Shown one piece after another: positions 41,823 through 49,023 of a stretch of 64,000 bases of DNA. The stretch lies in contig DJOT01000021.1 of NCBI GenBank assembly GCA_002439095.1, forward strand, positions 62,001-126,000, in the 5' to 3' direction. Within the stretch, counting starts at the first letter, position 1. Every line of letters starts with the position of its first letter. The DNA is from Bacteroidales bacterium UBA6431 (lineage in GTDB: Bacteria > Bacteroidota > Bacteroidia > Bacteroidales > UBA932). The notes beneath the pieces were generated by a model, which saw only the letters and a program-made list of their open reading frames with translations, was not told the DNA's origin and did not search any database. The position numbers were made by a program, and so were the translations under genes.

Positions 41823-44158
41823 ACGAAAAGCCCTGCGACCAAATAGGAGAGCCAGGCACAGAAATAAGCTATAAGGCACTGGAACACAACCATCCCGAAT
41901 GCCGTCTTCCCCCCAAGTTCACGGCGCACAGCAGCGATGGCGGCCACGCACGGAGTATAGAGCAGGCAGAAAGCAAGCATCGGCACGGCCGTAAGCGGAG
42001 TCAGCACCGAAGCGGCTCCAAGCACGGTGAGGGTCGAAACCACGCTCTCCTTGGCGAGGAAGCCGCAGATCAGAGCAGTGACTATCCTCCAGTCACCCAG
42101 ACCGATAGGCGCAAATAGAGGGGCTATCACCCCGGCGATGGAGGCAAGCATGCTGTCCTTGGCATCCGTCAAGTGCAGTCCGAAGTCAAATGACTGCAGG
42201 AACCAGATGACAATCGAAGCCACGAAAATCACCGTGAACGCCCTCTGCAGGAAATCCTTGGTCTTGTCCCAGAGCAGATGTCCCACATTCTTGGCCCCCG
42301 GCATGCGGTAATTCGGAAGTTCAAGGACAAACGGAGCAGGCTCGCCGGAATGCGGCAACATCTTGGCGCATAGCGCTACAATCACACCGACCAGTATGGC
42401 AGAGAGGTAGAGTATCACCAGCACCAGCCCACCGTGTCCCGGGAAGAACGCACTGGTGAGGAACGCATAGATAGGTATCTTGGCAGAGCAGCTCATGAAC
42501 GGGGTGAGCAAGACCGTCATTTTCCTGTCGCGCGCCGATGAAAGAGTACGGGTCGCCATGACAGCCGGCACAGAGCATCCAAAACCTATCAAAAGAGGCA
42601 CGATGCTCCGGCCGCTGAGCCCTATCTTACGAAGAATCTTGTCACTGACAAACGCTACCCTGGCCATGTACCCGCTGTCCTCAAGCAAAGAGAGGAAGAA
42701 AAACAGGATGACGATGACAGGCACGAAACTCAACACCGTGCCGACACCCCCGAACACGCCGTCAACAACCAGTCCCCTCACAGCCGGAGCCACATCAAGC
42801 CTCTGCATGCCGGCATCACAGGCGGCAGCTATCCAGTCGATGCCGTTCTGGAGCAGATCCTGAAGCGGCGCACCCAGTACATCAACCGAGAGCCATATCA
42901 CAAGCGAGATGACCACGAGGAATATCGGGATGGCTGTCCACTTGCCCGTGAGAACCTTGTCGATAGAGCGGCTCCTGCGGTATTCCTTGCTCTCGTGCGG
43001 CTTCACCACAGTCTTGGAGCATAACCTTCGGATGAAAGAGAAGCGCATGTCAGCCATGGCCGCACAGCGGTCAAGTCCCCTCTCCCGCTCCATCTGCACT
43101 ATGATGTGCTCTATCATCTCCTTCTCGTTTTCCGACAGCTCAAGGGCGGAGATTATCGCCTCATCGCCCTCTACTATCCTGCTTGCCGCGAAACGTATCG
43201 GTATGCCCGCTCGGTCCGCATGATCCTGAACAAGATGCATTATGCCGTGCAGACAGCGGTGCACCGCACCACCGTATTCCTTGGGGTCGCAGAAATCCTG
43301 ACGGGCAGGCTTCTCCTGATACTTGGCCACATGCAGGGCATGGTCCACAAGTTCCTGGATGCCCTCACCCTTGGCTGCCGAGATCGGCACTACCGGAAGG
43401 CCCAGAATGGCCTCCATCTCATTGACATTGATCGAGCCTCCATTGCCCCGGACCTCATCCATCATATTGAGAGCCAGCACCATCGGGACATCGAGTTCCA
43501 TCATCTGCATGGTGAGATAGAGATTGCGCTCTATATTGCTGGCATCCACGATATTGATGATGCCCTCGGGTTTCTCGTCCAGTATGAACTGGCGGGAAAC
43601 TATCTCCTCTGAAGAGTACGGGGACAGAGAATAGATGCCCGGAAGATCCGTGACCCTTGTCTGAGGATAACCCTTTATCACTCCATCCTTGCGATCTACC
43701 GTCACTCCCGGAAAATTGCCGACATGCTGGTTGGAGCCGGTGAGCTGGTTGAAAAGGGTGGTCTTGCCGCAATTCTGGTTGCCTGCAAGGGCAAATTTGA
43801 GCACGGCATCTTTCGGTAGCGGTGTCTCATCGCCTGTATGGTATCTGCCGCCTTCTCCAAGGCCGGGATGCACTTCTTCCCCCACATAAAGCCAATTGTC
43901 ATCCCGGTCTTCAGACTTGTCCACGGCCGGGCCGCCAACCTGCTCTATTTCAATGCGAGCGGCATCAGCCTTGCGCAGAGTAAGGGTATAACTGTCTATC
44001 AGAAGCTCCATCGGATCGCCGAGAGGGGCCAGTTTTGTCAAGGTCACCTCCTGACCCGGAATCACTCCCATATCAAGAAAATGCTGCCGAAGCGCACCTT
44101 CACCGCCTACTGTCTTGATTATGGCGGTTCTGCCTATTTCAAGTTTATCAAGTGTCAT
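41819..44158 (-). CDS. feoB: FeoA-FeoB fusion ferrous iron transporter
   Basis: The 779-residue protein fuses a FeoA SH3-like domain (about 1-75, LEIGRTAIIKTVGGEGALRQHFLDMG) to FeoB. The FeoB G domain has G1 GNQNCGKT (126-133), G3 DLPGIYSL and G4 LNMMDE; the membrane part carries two Gate regions (GFGCSVPAVMATRT and CLLYTPCVAAIAA). It imports Fe2+ at the inner membrane under anaerobic conditions. The frame continues 62 codons upstream, but MTLDKLEIGR begins the FeoA domain. A Cys-rich accessory gene overlaps its end. No regulator is adjacent. Confidence 0.95.
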   Translation of the reverse strand: MTLDKLEIGRTAIIKTVGGEGALRQHFLDMGVIPGQEVTLTKLAPLGDPMELLIDSYTLTLRKADAARIEIEQVGGPAVDKSEDRDDNWLYVGEEVHPGLGEGGRYHTGDETPLPKDAVLKFALAGNQNCGKTTLFNQLTGSNQHVGNFPGVTVDRKDGVIKGYPQTRVTDLPGIYSLSPYSSEEIVSRQFILDEKPEGIINIVDASNIERNLYLTMQMMELDVPMVLALNMMDEVRGNGGSINVNEMEAILGLPVVPISAAKGEGIQELVDHALHVAKYQEKPARQDFCDPKEYGGAVHRCLHGIMHLVQDHADRAGIPIRFAASRIVEGDEAIISALELSENEKEMIEHIIVQMERERGLDRCAAMADMRFSFIRRLCSKTVVKPHESKEYRRSRSIDKVLTGKWTAIPIFLVVISLVIWLSVDVLGAPLQDLLQNGIDWIAAACDAGMQRLDVAPAVRGLVVDGVFGGVGTVLSFVPVIVILFFFLSLLEDSGYMARVAFVSDKILRKIGLSGRSIVPLLIGFGCSVPAVMATRTLSSARDRKMTVLLTPFMSCSAKIPIYAFLTSAFFPGHGGLVLVILYLSAILVGVIVALCAKMLPHSGEPAPFVLELPNYRMPGAKNVGHLLWDKTKDFLQRAFTVIFVASIVIWFLQSFDFGLHLTDAKDSMLASIAGVIAPLFAPIGLGDWRIVTALICGFLAKESVVSTLTVLGAASVLTPLTAVPMLAFCLLYTPCVAAIAAVRRELGGKTAFGMVVFQCLIAYFCAWLSYLVAGLFV

Positions 44159-44273
44159 CTGACATCCTTTTTTCCAAAATACAAAAATGCTCAGGTCCAA
44201 TCTCTTCTGCAATCCCCAAAAATGATGATTCAAGAGCTCATGGACCAAAATCCGATATTTTTTATCAAGAATA

Positions 44274-44304
44274 TTTGCAATTAAATAAAATCTGCATAAC
44301 TTTG
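44274..44304 (+). promoter_or_regulatory. Promoter of tRNA-Leu(GAG)
   Basis: TTTG (44274-44277), 19 bp, TAACTTTG (44297-44304): a full match to the Bacteroidota housekeeping promoter, 15 bp before the tRNA 5' end. The same TAACTTTG box serves tRNA-Ser. Confidence 0.82.
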
Positions 44305-44319
44305 CAGTCCCAAAGTAAT

Positions 44320-44402
44320 GCGGACGTGGTGAAATGGTAGACACGCTACTTTGAGGGGGTAGTGGGCGTTGGCCTGTGTGAGTTCGAGTCTCACCGTCCG
44401 CA
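44320..44402 (+). tRNA. tRNA-Leu(GAG)
   Basis: The 83-nt leucine tRNA has acceptor GCGGACG/CGTCCGC with discriminator A, D arm with GGTGAAATGGTAGACACG, anticodon stem CTACT/GGTAG with loop TTGAGGG (anticodon GAG), a long variable arm and T arm GTTCGAGTC. No CCA is encoded. Confidence 0.95.
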
Positions 44403-44435
44403 CAAAAGACAGTCTCTTATGAGGCTGTCTTTTGT
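44402..44435 (+). terminator. Terminator after tRNA-Leu(GAG)
   Basis: ACAAAAGACAG (44402-44412) pairs perfectly with CTGTCTTTTGT (44425-44435), directly behind the tRNA. Confidence 0.88.
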
Positions 44436-44513
44436 GTTATAACCCATCTGCATGCTCCGCCAGAACCAGTGCCGGCAAAGCACGACCAACTCATGTTGTT
44501 ATGAATTAATTGC

Positions 44514-44521
44514 TATATTTG
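44514..44521 (+). promoter_or_regulatory. Promoter box of the first propeller gene
   Basis: TATATTTG lies 25 bp before the ATG. The sequence from 44500 to the start codon is nearly identical to that in front of the NVEALA gene (45819 onward), showing that the promoter was duplicated with the gene. Confidence 0.6.
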
Positions 44522-44546
44522 CGAGTAAATCATATAAATCAAAACC

Positions 44547-45578
44547 ATGCGAGTCGTCTTTCTATTCATGGCGGTAATCTTTCTTTTCGGATGTACTCAC
44601 GAAAATGATTATCTCTCATCGTTGAATCTTAAACAAGAGAGCATTACACCAAAGTCAACGATAGACCTCGCCACCTATGATATTCTCCAGCCGGTGGGTA
44701 TCGCAAAAAGCGGGAACTGCCTTGCCGTTACGGACAATGGTGGCAGCAAACATTTGATTATCATAGATGAAAATACAGGTGAGCATCTTGAGCTTGTCTC
44801 AAAAGGCCGCGGCCCCGGGGAGATGGTGGGCGCAATGATGGCTCCGTATCTTGCTGGGGTCACATTATATGATCCGTCATCTTCAAAGACACTTGTTTAT
44901 ATCGACCTTCAGAAATCAATGCGGGAGGGCAAGGCTTGCGCGGATACCCTTGGCCGCTTCGTGGACAACTTTTCATTTCCGGCGAAAATCGTCAGTTCCC
45001 GTAACGGGATGATTGCTACCGTGGCCGGGCGTAAAGATGTCTGGTATGCTTCTCTCGGCAGAGAAGGGCAGGTCCTCTCGTTTGTGGGCCCTCCACAATA
45101 TAAGGAGTTGGATGAAATGGATGAAAGCAGATATTTTTCGTTCCTTGTCTCCTCGCACATTACTGTCAGCCCGGACGGGGACAAGGTGTGCTGCGCGACA
45201 TCCCATGCCGCCGCGTTGTCCTTTGCGTCATTGGATGGTGGTGGCATACTCAGTGAATACCGCCGATATGAGTTCGACCCGCCCGAGATTGTCCGCGGAG
45301 ACGGATATACTGCTTTCTCGAAGAGTGGCAAAAGCTGTTTCCGTTCTCCTGTGTCGGACAATGACGATGTCTATCTCTTGTATTCCGGGAAGCCGTTCGA
45401 CAATGCAGATTCTCCGAACTATGAATGTAACCATCTGATAATCTATGGCTGGGACGGCAGGCCGAAACGGCACATTGTGCTTGGAGAGAGCGTGATGTCG
45501 ATAGCCGTTGACGGAAATATGCTGTATGGCCTCAGCAGTTGGCCCGACAGTCGGATCCTTGTCTATGACCTGTCTTGA
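44547..45578 (+). CDS. 6-bladed beta-propeller lipoprotein, paralog 1
   Basis: The 343-residue protein has a lipoprotein signal (MAVIFLFGC) and the repeated-strand pattern of the Bacteroidales 6-bladed (TolB-like) propeller family: LSSLNLKQESITPKSTIDL, VSKGRGPGEMVGAM, YLLYSGKPFDNADSPNYECNHLIIYGW and the ending YGLSSWPDSRILVYDL. Such genes commonly pair with NVEALA peptides; their role is unknown, possibly in surface signalling or adhesion. Its closest relative is the gene at 46101. The two share a 26-bp block (44802-44827) and a 78-bp block (45461-45538) that are identical at DNA level, much closer than the rest. Confidence 0.85.
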   Translation: MRVVFLFMAVIFLFGCTHENDYLSSLNLKQESITPKSTIDLATYDILQPVGIAKSGNCLAVTDNGGSKHLIIIDENTGEHLELVSKGRGPGEMVGAMMAPYLAGVTLYDPSSSKTLVYIDLQKSMREGKACADTLGRFVDNFSFPAKIVSSRNGMIATVAGRKDVWYASLGREGQVLSFVGPPQYKELDEMDESRYFSFLVSSHITVSPDGDKVCCATSHAAALSFASLDGGGILSEYRRYEFDPPEIVRGDGYTAFSKSGKSCFRSPVSDNDDVYLLYSGKPFDNADSPNYECNHLIIYGWDGRPKRHIVLGESVMSIAVDGNMLYGLSSWPDSRILVYDLS

Positions 45579-45623
45579 CCGACTTGGTCTTTGACATCGT
45601 GAACAGTCCCCTAAACCATTCCA

Positions 45624-45743
45624 AGGTAGGGGAGAAAAGCACGAAAAACACCCCAACCTTTGGGTGGCACCACCCATAAACGGTATTCAGTGGCATCCCT
45701 GCCCCGAAGGTTGGGGTAAAAAAGGACAGATATACCCCAACCT
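45624..45743 (+). repeat. 120-bp composite repeat, copy C
   Basis: Hairpin one (45624-45659, AGGTAGGGGA / ACCCCAACCT, two mismatched pairs), a 48-nt spacer (45660-45707) and a perfect hairpin two (45708-45743, AGGTTGGGGT / ACCCCAACCT). The fifth base pair is A-T in copy B and T-A here, a compensatory change. It occupies the gap between the first propeller gene and the NVEALA gene. Confidence 0.85.
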
Positions 45744-45810
45744 CTCAAGCGGCGGGGTAGTGTGGATAGTTTGTGGTGTAATGGAGCCACCTTCTTTTTC
45801 TTTGTGGATT

Positions 45811-45840
45811 TTTGATGTTATGAATTAATTGCTATATTTG
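45811..45840 (+). promoter_or_regulatory. Promoter of the NVEALA/propeller 2 unit
   Basis: TTTG (45811-45814), 18 bp, TATATTTG (45833-45840). It matches the consensus better than the equivalent region before propeller 1, which lacks the upstream TTTG. Confidence 0.75.
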
Positions 45841-45868
45841 CGAGTAAACCATATAAATCAAAACCATT

Positions 45869-46101
45869 ATGAAAATCAAAAAATCACTATTGCTTTTGCG
45901 CTTCTTATGGGTGTTGTGGTAGCTGGTCTGTGCAGTATCCGAAACAGTAAAGAGTCTGAATTTTTCAATGAGAACCTTGATGCGCTGATGGACACAGAAA
46001 TCACAGTCGGCAATTTGTGCGCGTACCAGCCTCAGTCGTACTGCTATTATGATGATGCCTTTGGCTCGGTGACTATCAAAGACGGGATTTTTGCTTGGTG
46101 A
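45869..46101 (+). pseudogene. NVEALA-family peptide gene, frameshifted in a poly-A tract
   Basis: From the ATG at 45869 the frame reads MKIKKS and soon stops. If one A is added to the run of six at 45878-45883, it reads MKIKKITIAFALLMGVVVAGLCS and continues to ENLDALMDTEITVGNLCAY and the stop at 46099-46101, the standard layout of an NVEALA peptide: hydrophobic leader, then an NxEALA-like motif, here ENLDALMD. The intact body can also be opened by a TTG at 45829, but that lies inside the promoter. It may be a pseudogene, a phase-variable gene or a sequence error. It overlaps the second propeller gene (TGATG). Confidence 0.7.
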
Positions 46102-47141
46102 TGCGGTGGCAGATTAATTTGACCCTTTCTTTGTTGCTTGTATGTGGCTGCGCTTCAACGGGACACGATGAGTATTTGTCTTCCATTAAAGTTAAGGAGG
46201 AGTTTTTAGAACCAACTGAGATTTTCGACATTTCCACATATGCAATATTTCAGCCTTGCGGATTTGTCAAGAGCGGTGACTTCTTCTGTGTTGCTGATCA
46301 TGGCGGAAAAAATCACTTGACCGTAATAAACAGAAAAACAAGAGAATCACGTAATTTCATATCTAAAGGCCGCGGCCCCGGGGAGATGGTTAGTGTAGTG
46401 ATGGCACCATATCTTGACGGTATAACATTGTATGACCCCTCGGCTTCGCGGACTTTGACCTATCTTGACGTTCAGATGTCGATGCGAAATGGTAGAGCTC
46501 AGCTGGACACATTCTGCCGTTTTCGGGACAAAGTGGCGTTTCCTGTGGAAGTCGTTTGTTACGACAAGGGAATGGTTGCCTCTGTTGCTGGTAGAAAGGA
46601 TTTATGGTATGCGTCTTTTGGTATATCTGGGGATCTGGTCTCTTGTGTAAAACCGCCTCAATATGACATATTAAAGGAGATGGATGCTAGCCTTTATTTT
46701 TCGCTGCTGATAGCTTCACATTTTACGATCAATCCAGATGGAGGCAGGGTATGCTGTGTCTTGCCTGCGGCTGCTGCCATATCATTTTCGTCAATTGATT
46801 CGCTCGGAGAACTCAAAGAATATCGCAGGTATGAGATGAATCCTCCAGAGATAGTGCAGGTCGGGAGCAGAACGGCGTTCTCCAAGAAAAGCAGATTCTG
46901 CTTTGCTCCTCCAGCCTCGGACATGGACAATGTTTACCTGCTGTATTCCGGGAAGCCTTTCGACAACGCGGACGCTCCGAACTATGAGTGCAACCATCTG
47001 ATAATCTATGGCTGGGACGGCACGCCGAAACGGCACATTGTGCTTGGAGAGAGCGTGATGTCGATAGCCGTTGACGGAAATATGCTGTATGGCCTCAGCA
47101 GCTGGCCCGACAGCCGGATCCTTGTCTATGACTTGCCCTGA
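46101..47141 (+). CDS. 6-bladed beta-propeller lipoprotein, paralog 2
   Basis: The 346-residue protein is a paralog of the gene at 44547, with the same motifs (SKGRGPGEMVSVV, YLLYSGKPFDNADAPNYECN, YGLSSWPDSRILVYDL). The signal ends in LLLVCGC, giving a probable lipidated Cys. A TTG at 46095 is in frame, but the ATG at 46101 overlaps the NVEALA stop (TGATG), a normal coupling signal, and is chosen. The middle of the protein has diverged, whereas the last third is almost identical at DNA level to paralog 1. Confidence 0.85.
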   Translation: MRWQINLTLSLLLVCGCASTGHDEYLSSIKVKEEFLEPTEIFDISTYAIFQPCGFVKSGDFFCVADHGGKNHLTVINRKTRESRNFISKGRGPGEMVSVVMAPYLDGITLYDPSASRTLTYLDVQMSMRNGRAQLDTFCRFRDKVAFPVEVVCYDKGMVASVAGRKDLWYASFGISGDLVSCVKPPQYDILKEMDASLYFSLLIASHFTINPDGGRVCCVLPAAAAISFSSIDSLGELKEYRRYEMNPPEIVQVGSRTAFSKKSRFCFAPPASDMDNVYLLYSGKPFDNADAPNYECNHLIIYGWDGTPKRHIVLGESVMSIAVDGNMLYGLSSWPDSRILVYDLP

Positions 47142-47210
47142 CCGGCCTGGTCCGTGCATCGTGAACGGTTCCGCAGAATAAGAAATTTTTTCTTTTTGCT
47201 GCGGGATTAT

Positions 47211-47218
47211 TATATTTG
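47211..47218 (+). promoter_or_regulatory. Promoter box before the hemerythrin-LuxR gene
   Basis: TATATTTG lies only 8 bp before the ATG at 47227. Transcripts would be nearly leaderless at that start, or have about 25 nt if the ATG at 47248 is used. Confidence 0.5.
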
Positions 47219-47226
47219 TGTCGAGT

Positions 47227-48165
47227 ATGGATTCATTTTCCGTCAATATGAAAGCGTCAGAGCTCGTGGAGTCCAACCCGGGCCTGCTTATGGTTCTTTC
47301 CCGCCTCGGCATAGTCGGCAGTTTCGGGGAAAGGACCATCTCTGAAATCTGTGTCCAGCATGGCCTCGATGCCCGTACTGTCATCATGATATGCAGGGTG
47401 TATTCGTCTCCGGACTACGTCCCTTCTGCGGAGGATTTGCGCCGGTGCAGTGTCGCGGATGTGCTCCGGTACTTGCACTGCTCGCACGACTATTATCTCA
47501 AAAAAGCATTGGAGAGCATAGCCGCTTCCATTGAAACCATGATCGCCCCGTGCCAGAAGGACAGGCAGCAGGTGATATGGAACTTCTTCCAGCAGTACAA
47601 GTCAGAGCTCAAGATTCACTTTGAGTATGAGGAAGGTGCGGTGATTCCTTATGTGCAGAACTTGATGCTCGGCCGGCATGACCCCTCGTTCAGCATCGAC
47701 CGCTTTGAGGAGAATCATTCCAATATCGACGAGAAACTCTCCGACCTCAAAAACCTGGTGATGAAGTCCCTTCCTCACGAGTGCGATGACGACAAGAGGA
47801 TAGCGCTTCTTATCTATCTCTTCGCTCTTCAGAACGATTTGCGTTCCCATACATATATAGAGGATAACATTCTGGTTCCGCTGGCGCGTCTGCTTGAGAA
47901 TCCGATGCTCTCACGTCCCGAGAAAGATCAGGAGCAGCAGTCCGAAGACGGGCAGGTCGAACTCTCGGAACGGGAGAAAGAGATTCTGGTGAGTGTGGCG
48001 AGCGGCCTTATCAACAAGGAGATAGCCGACAAACACAACATATCGGTCAATACAGTCATTTCCCATCGCAAGAACATCAGCCGCAAGACGGGCATCAAGA
48101 CCGTGGCGGGCCTGACGGTCTATGCGATACTTAATAACCTTATAGATATAAAATCCATCGAATAA
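47227..48165 (+). CDS. ScdA_N-hemerythrin-LuxR fusion regulator
   Basis: The 312-residue protein joins three parts. Residues 10-60 (ASELVESNPGLLMVLSRLGI) resemble the ScdA_N/DUF542 domain of iron-sulfur repair proteins. Residues 80-225 form a hemerythrin-like four-helix domain with candidate iron ligands His87, His131 with Glu135, His164 and His208 with Glu212. Residues 245-310 are a LuxR-type helix-turn-helix (LSEREKEILVSVASGLINKEIADKH). This combination suggests a transcription factor that senses O2, NO or redox state through a di-iron site. The stop overlaps the queH start (TAATG). The ATG at 47248 is an alternative start. Confidence 0.87.
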   Translation: MDSFSVNMKASELVESNPGLLMVLSRLGIVGSFGERTISEICVQHGLDARTVIMICRVYSSPDYVPSAEDLRRCSVADVLRYLHCSHDYYLKKALESIAASIETMIAPCQKDRQQVIWNFFQQYKSELKIHFEYEEGAVIPYVQNLMLGRHDPSFSIDRFEENHSNIDEKLSDLKNLVMKSLPHECDDDKRIALLIYLFALQNDLRSHTYIEDNILVPLARLLENPMLSRPEKDQEQQSEDGQVELSEREKEILVSVASGLINKEIADKHNISVNTVISHRKNISRKTGIKTVAGLTVYAILNNLIDIKSIE

Positions 48166-48806
48166 TGCTTCAGCTGACAGTCCCGGGAGAAGCGGACAAG
48201 GTGCTTCTTCATTCATGTTGTGCACCATGCAGCGGTGCGATAATTGAGTGCATGCTCGCAAATGGCATCACTCCTGTTGTTTTTTTCAGCAATTCAAACA
48301 TCTTCCCGCAAGATGAATATGAGCATCGCCGGGAAGAACTGCACAGGTACTGTGATTCCCTTGGTGTCGAGGCCGTAGATGACGTATATGATCATGACGC
48401 TTGGCTGAAGGGTGTCGCCACAGGTCTCGAGAAGACTCCGGAGCGCGGGCCAAGGTGTGTCAAATGTTTCAGGTTCCGGCTTTTCCGGGCGGCAGCCTGG
48501 GCTTCCGCGCATGATATTCATGTGGTGACTTCATCGTTGGCGTCTTCCCGATGGAAGAATCTTGATCAGGTCAGTGCGGCCGGGGAATGGGCGTGCAGTC
48601 TGGTCAACAATGCCTTCCCTGATGCTGAGCCTATCGTGTGGTGGACCCAGAATTGGCGCAAGGGCGGATTGCAGATACGTCGCGGCGAGATAATCAAGGA
48701 GCAGGGTTTTTACAATCAGACGTTCTGCGGCTGTGAATTCTCAAGCCACTTTGAGGGCGCTTCCAAAAAGGCCGCTACCGCGCAGGCATCGGCCGACACG
48801 GAATAG
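48165..48806 (+). CDS. queH: Epoxyqueuosine reductase QueH
   Basis: The 213-residue protein has the QueH (DUF208) motifs: LLHSCCAPCSG, FSNSNIFPQDEYEHRREEL, PRCVKCFRFR and NQTFCGCEFS, with adjacent Cys pairs that bind a 4Fe-4S cluster. It carries out the last step of queuosine synthesis, reducing epoxyqueuosine in tRNA, and replaces QueG. It is coupled to the hemerythrin-LuxR gene rather than to yhhQ-queF, which is unusual; an oxygen-labile cluster would fit redox-linked control. Confidence 0.94.
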   Translation: MLQLTVPGEADKVLLHSCCAPCSGAIIECMLANGITPVVFFSNSNIFPQDEYEHRREELHRYCDSLGVEAVDDVYDHDAWLKGVATGLEKTPERGPRCVKCFRFRLFRAAAWASAHDIHVVTSSLASSRWKNLDQVSAAGEWACSLVNNAFPDAEPIVWWTQNWRKGGLQIRRGEIIKEQGFYNQTFCGCEFSSHFEGASKKAATAQASADTE

Positions 48807-48816
48807 CGGTTGATCC

Positions 48817-48973
48817 GGAATCTCAGCCAAAATGCAACAAATCCTCTGATTTTGGCTGAGATTCCTCGGAGTCTTATATGTAAGACTTTGATTTGAAGAT
48901 AAGTAAAAGAAAAATGATAGATTGGGGAATCTCAGCCAAAATGCGATATTTTTATCTGTTTTGGCTGAGATTC
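48817..48973. repeat. Pair of near-identical hairpins before the ATPase gene
   Basis: Hairpin 1 has a perfect 17-bp stem (48817-48833 with 48849-48865); hairpin 2 has a perfect 15-bp stem of the same sequence (48927-48941 with 48959-48973, GAATCTCAGCCAAAA and complement). The loops are 15 and 17 bases and differ except for the first bases. Between them is a small AGTCTTA/TAAGACT hairpin (48870-48887). They fill the 217-bp gap between queH and the ATPase gene. Hairpin 1 could act as a terminator for queH, but the duplication calls for another role. Confidence 0.88.
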
Positions 48974-49023
48974 TTTGAAAATACCGTGCGCGGCGCTATA
49001 TTTGTCCAATAAATGTAGGGCTC

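Noticed and set aside
41327..45743. CRISPR array: 36-nt palindromic repeats separated by similar-sized spacers
   Set aside because: The spacers are homologous between copies, the repeats differ with compensatory changes, copies are inverted relative to each other, and there are no cas genes.
45829..46101. Intact NVEALA gene starting at TTG 45829
   Set aside because: That start lies upstream of and inside the TATATTTG promoter box, and the duplicated leader shows that the natural start is the ATG at 45869, which is out of frame.
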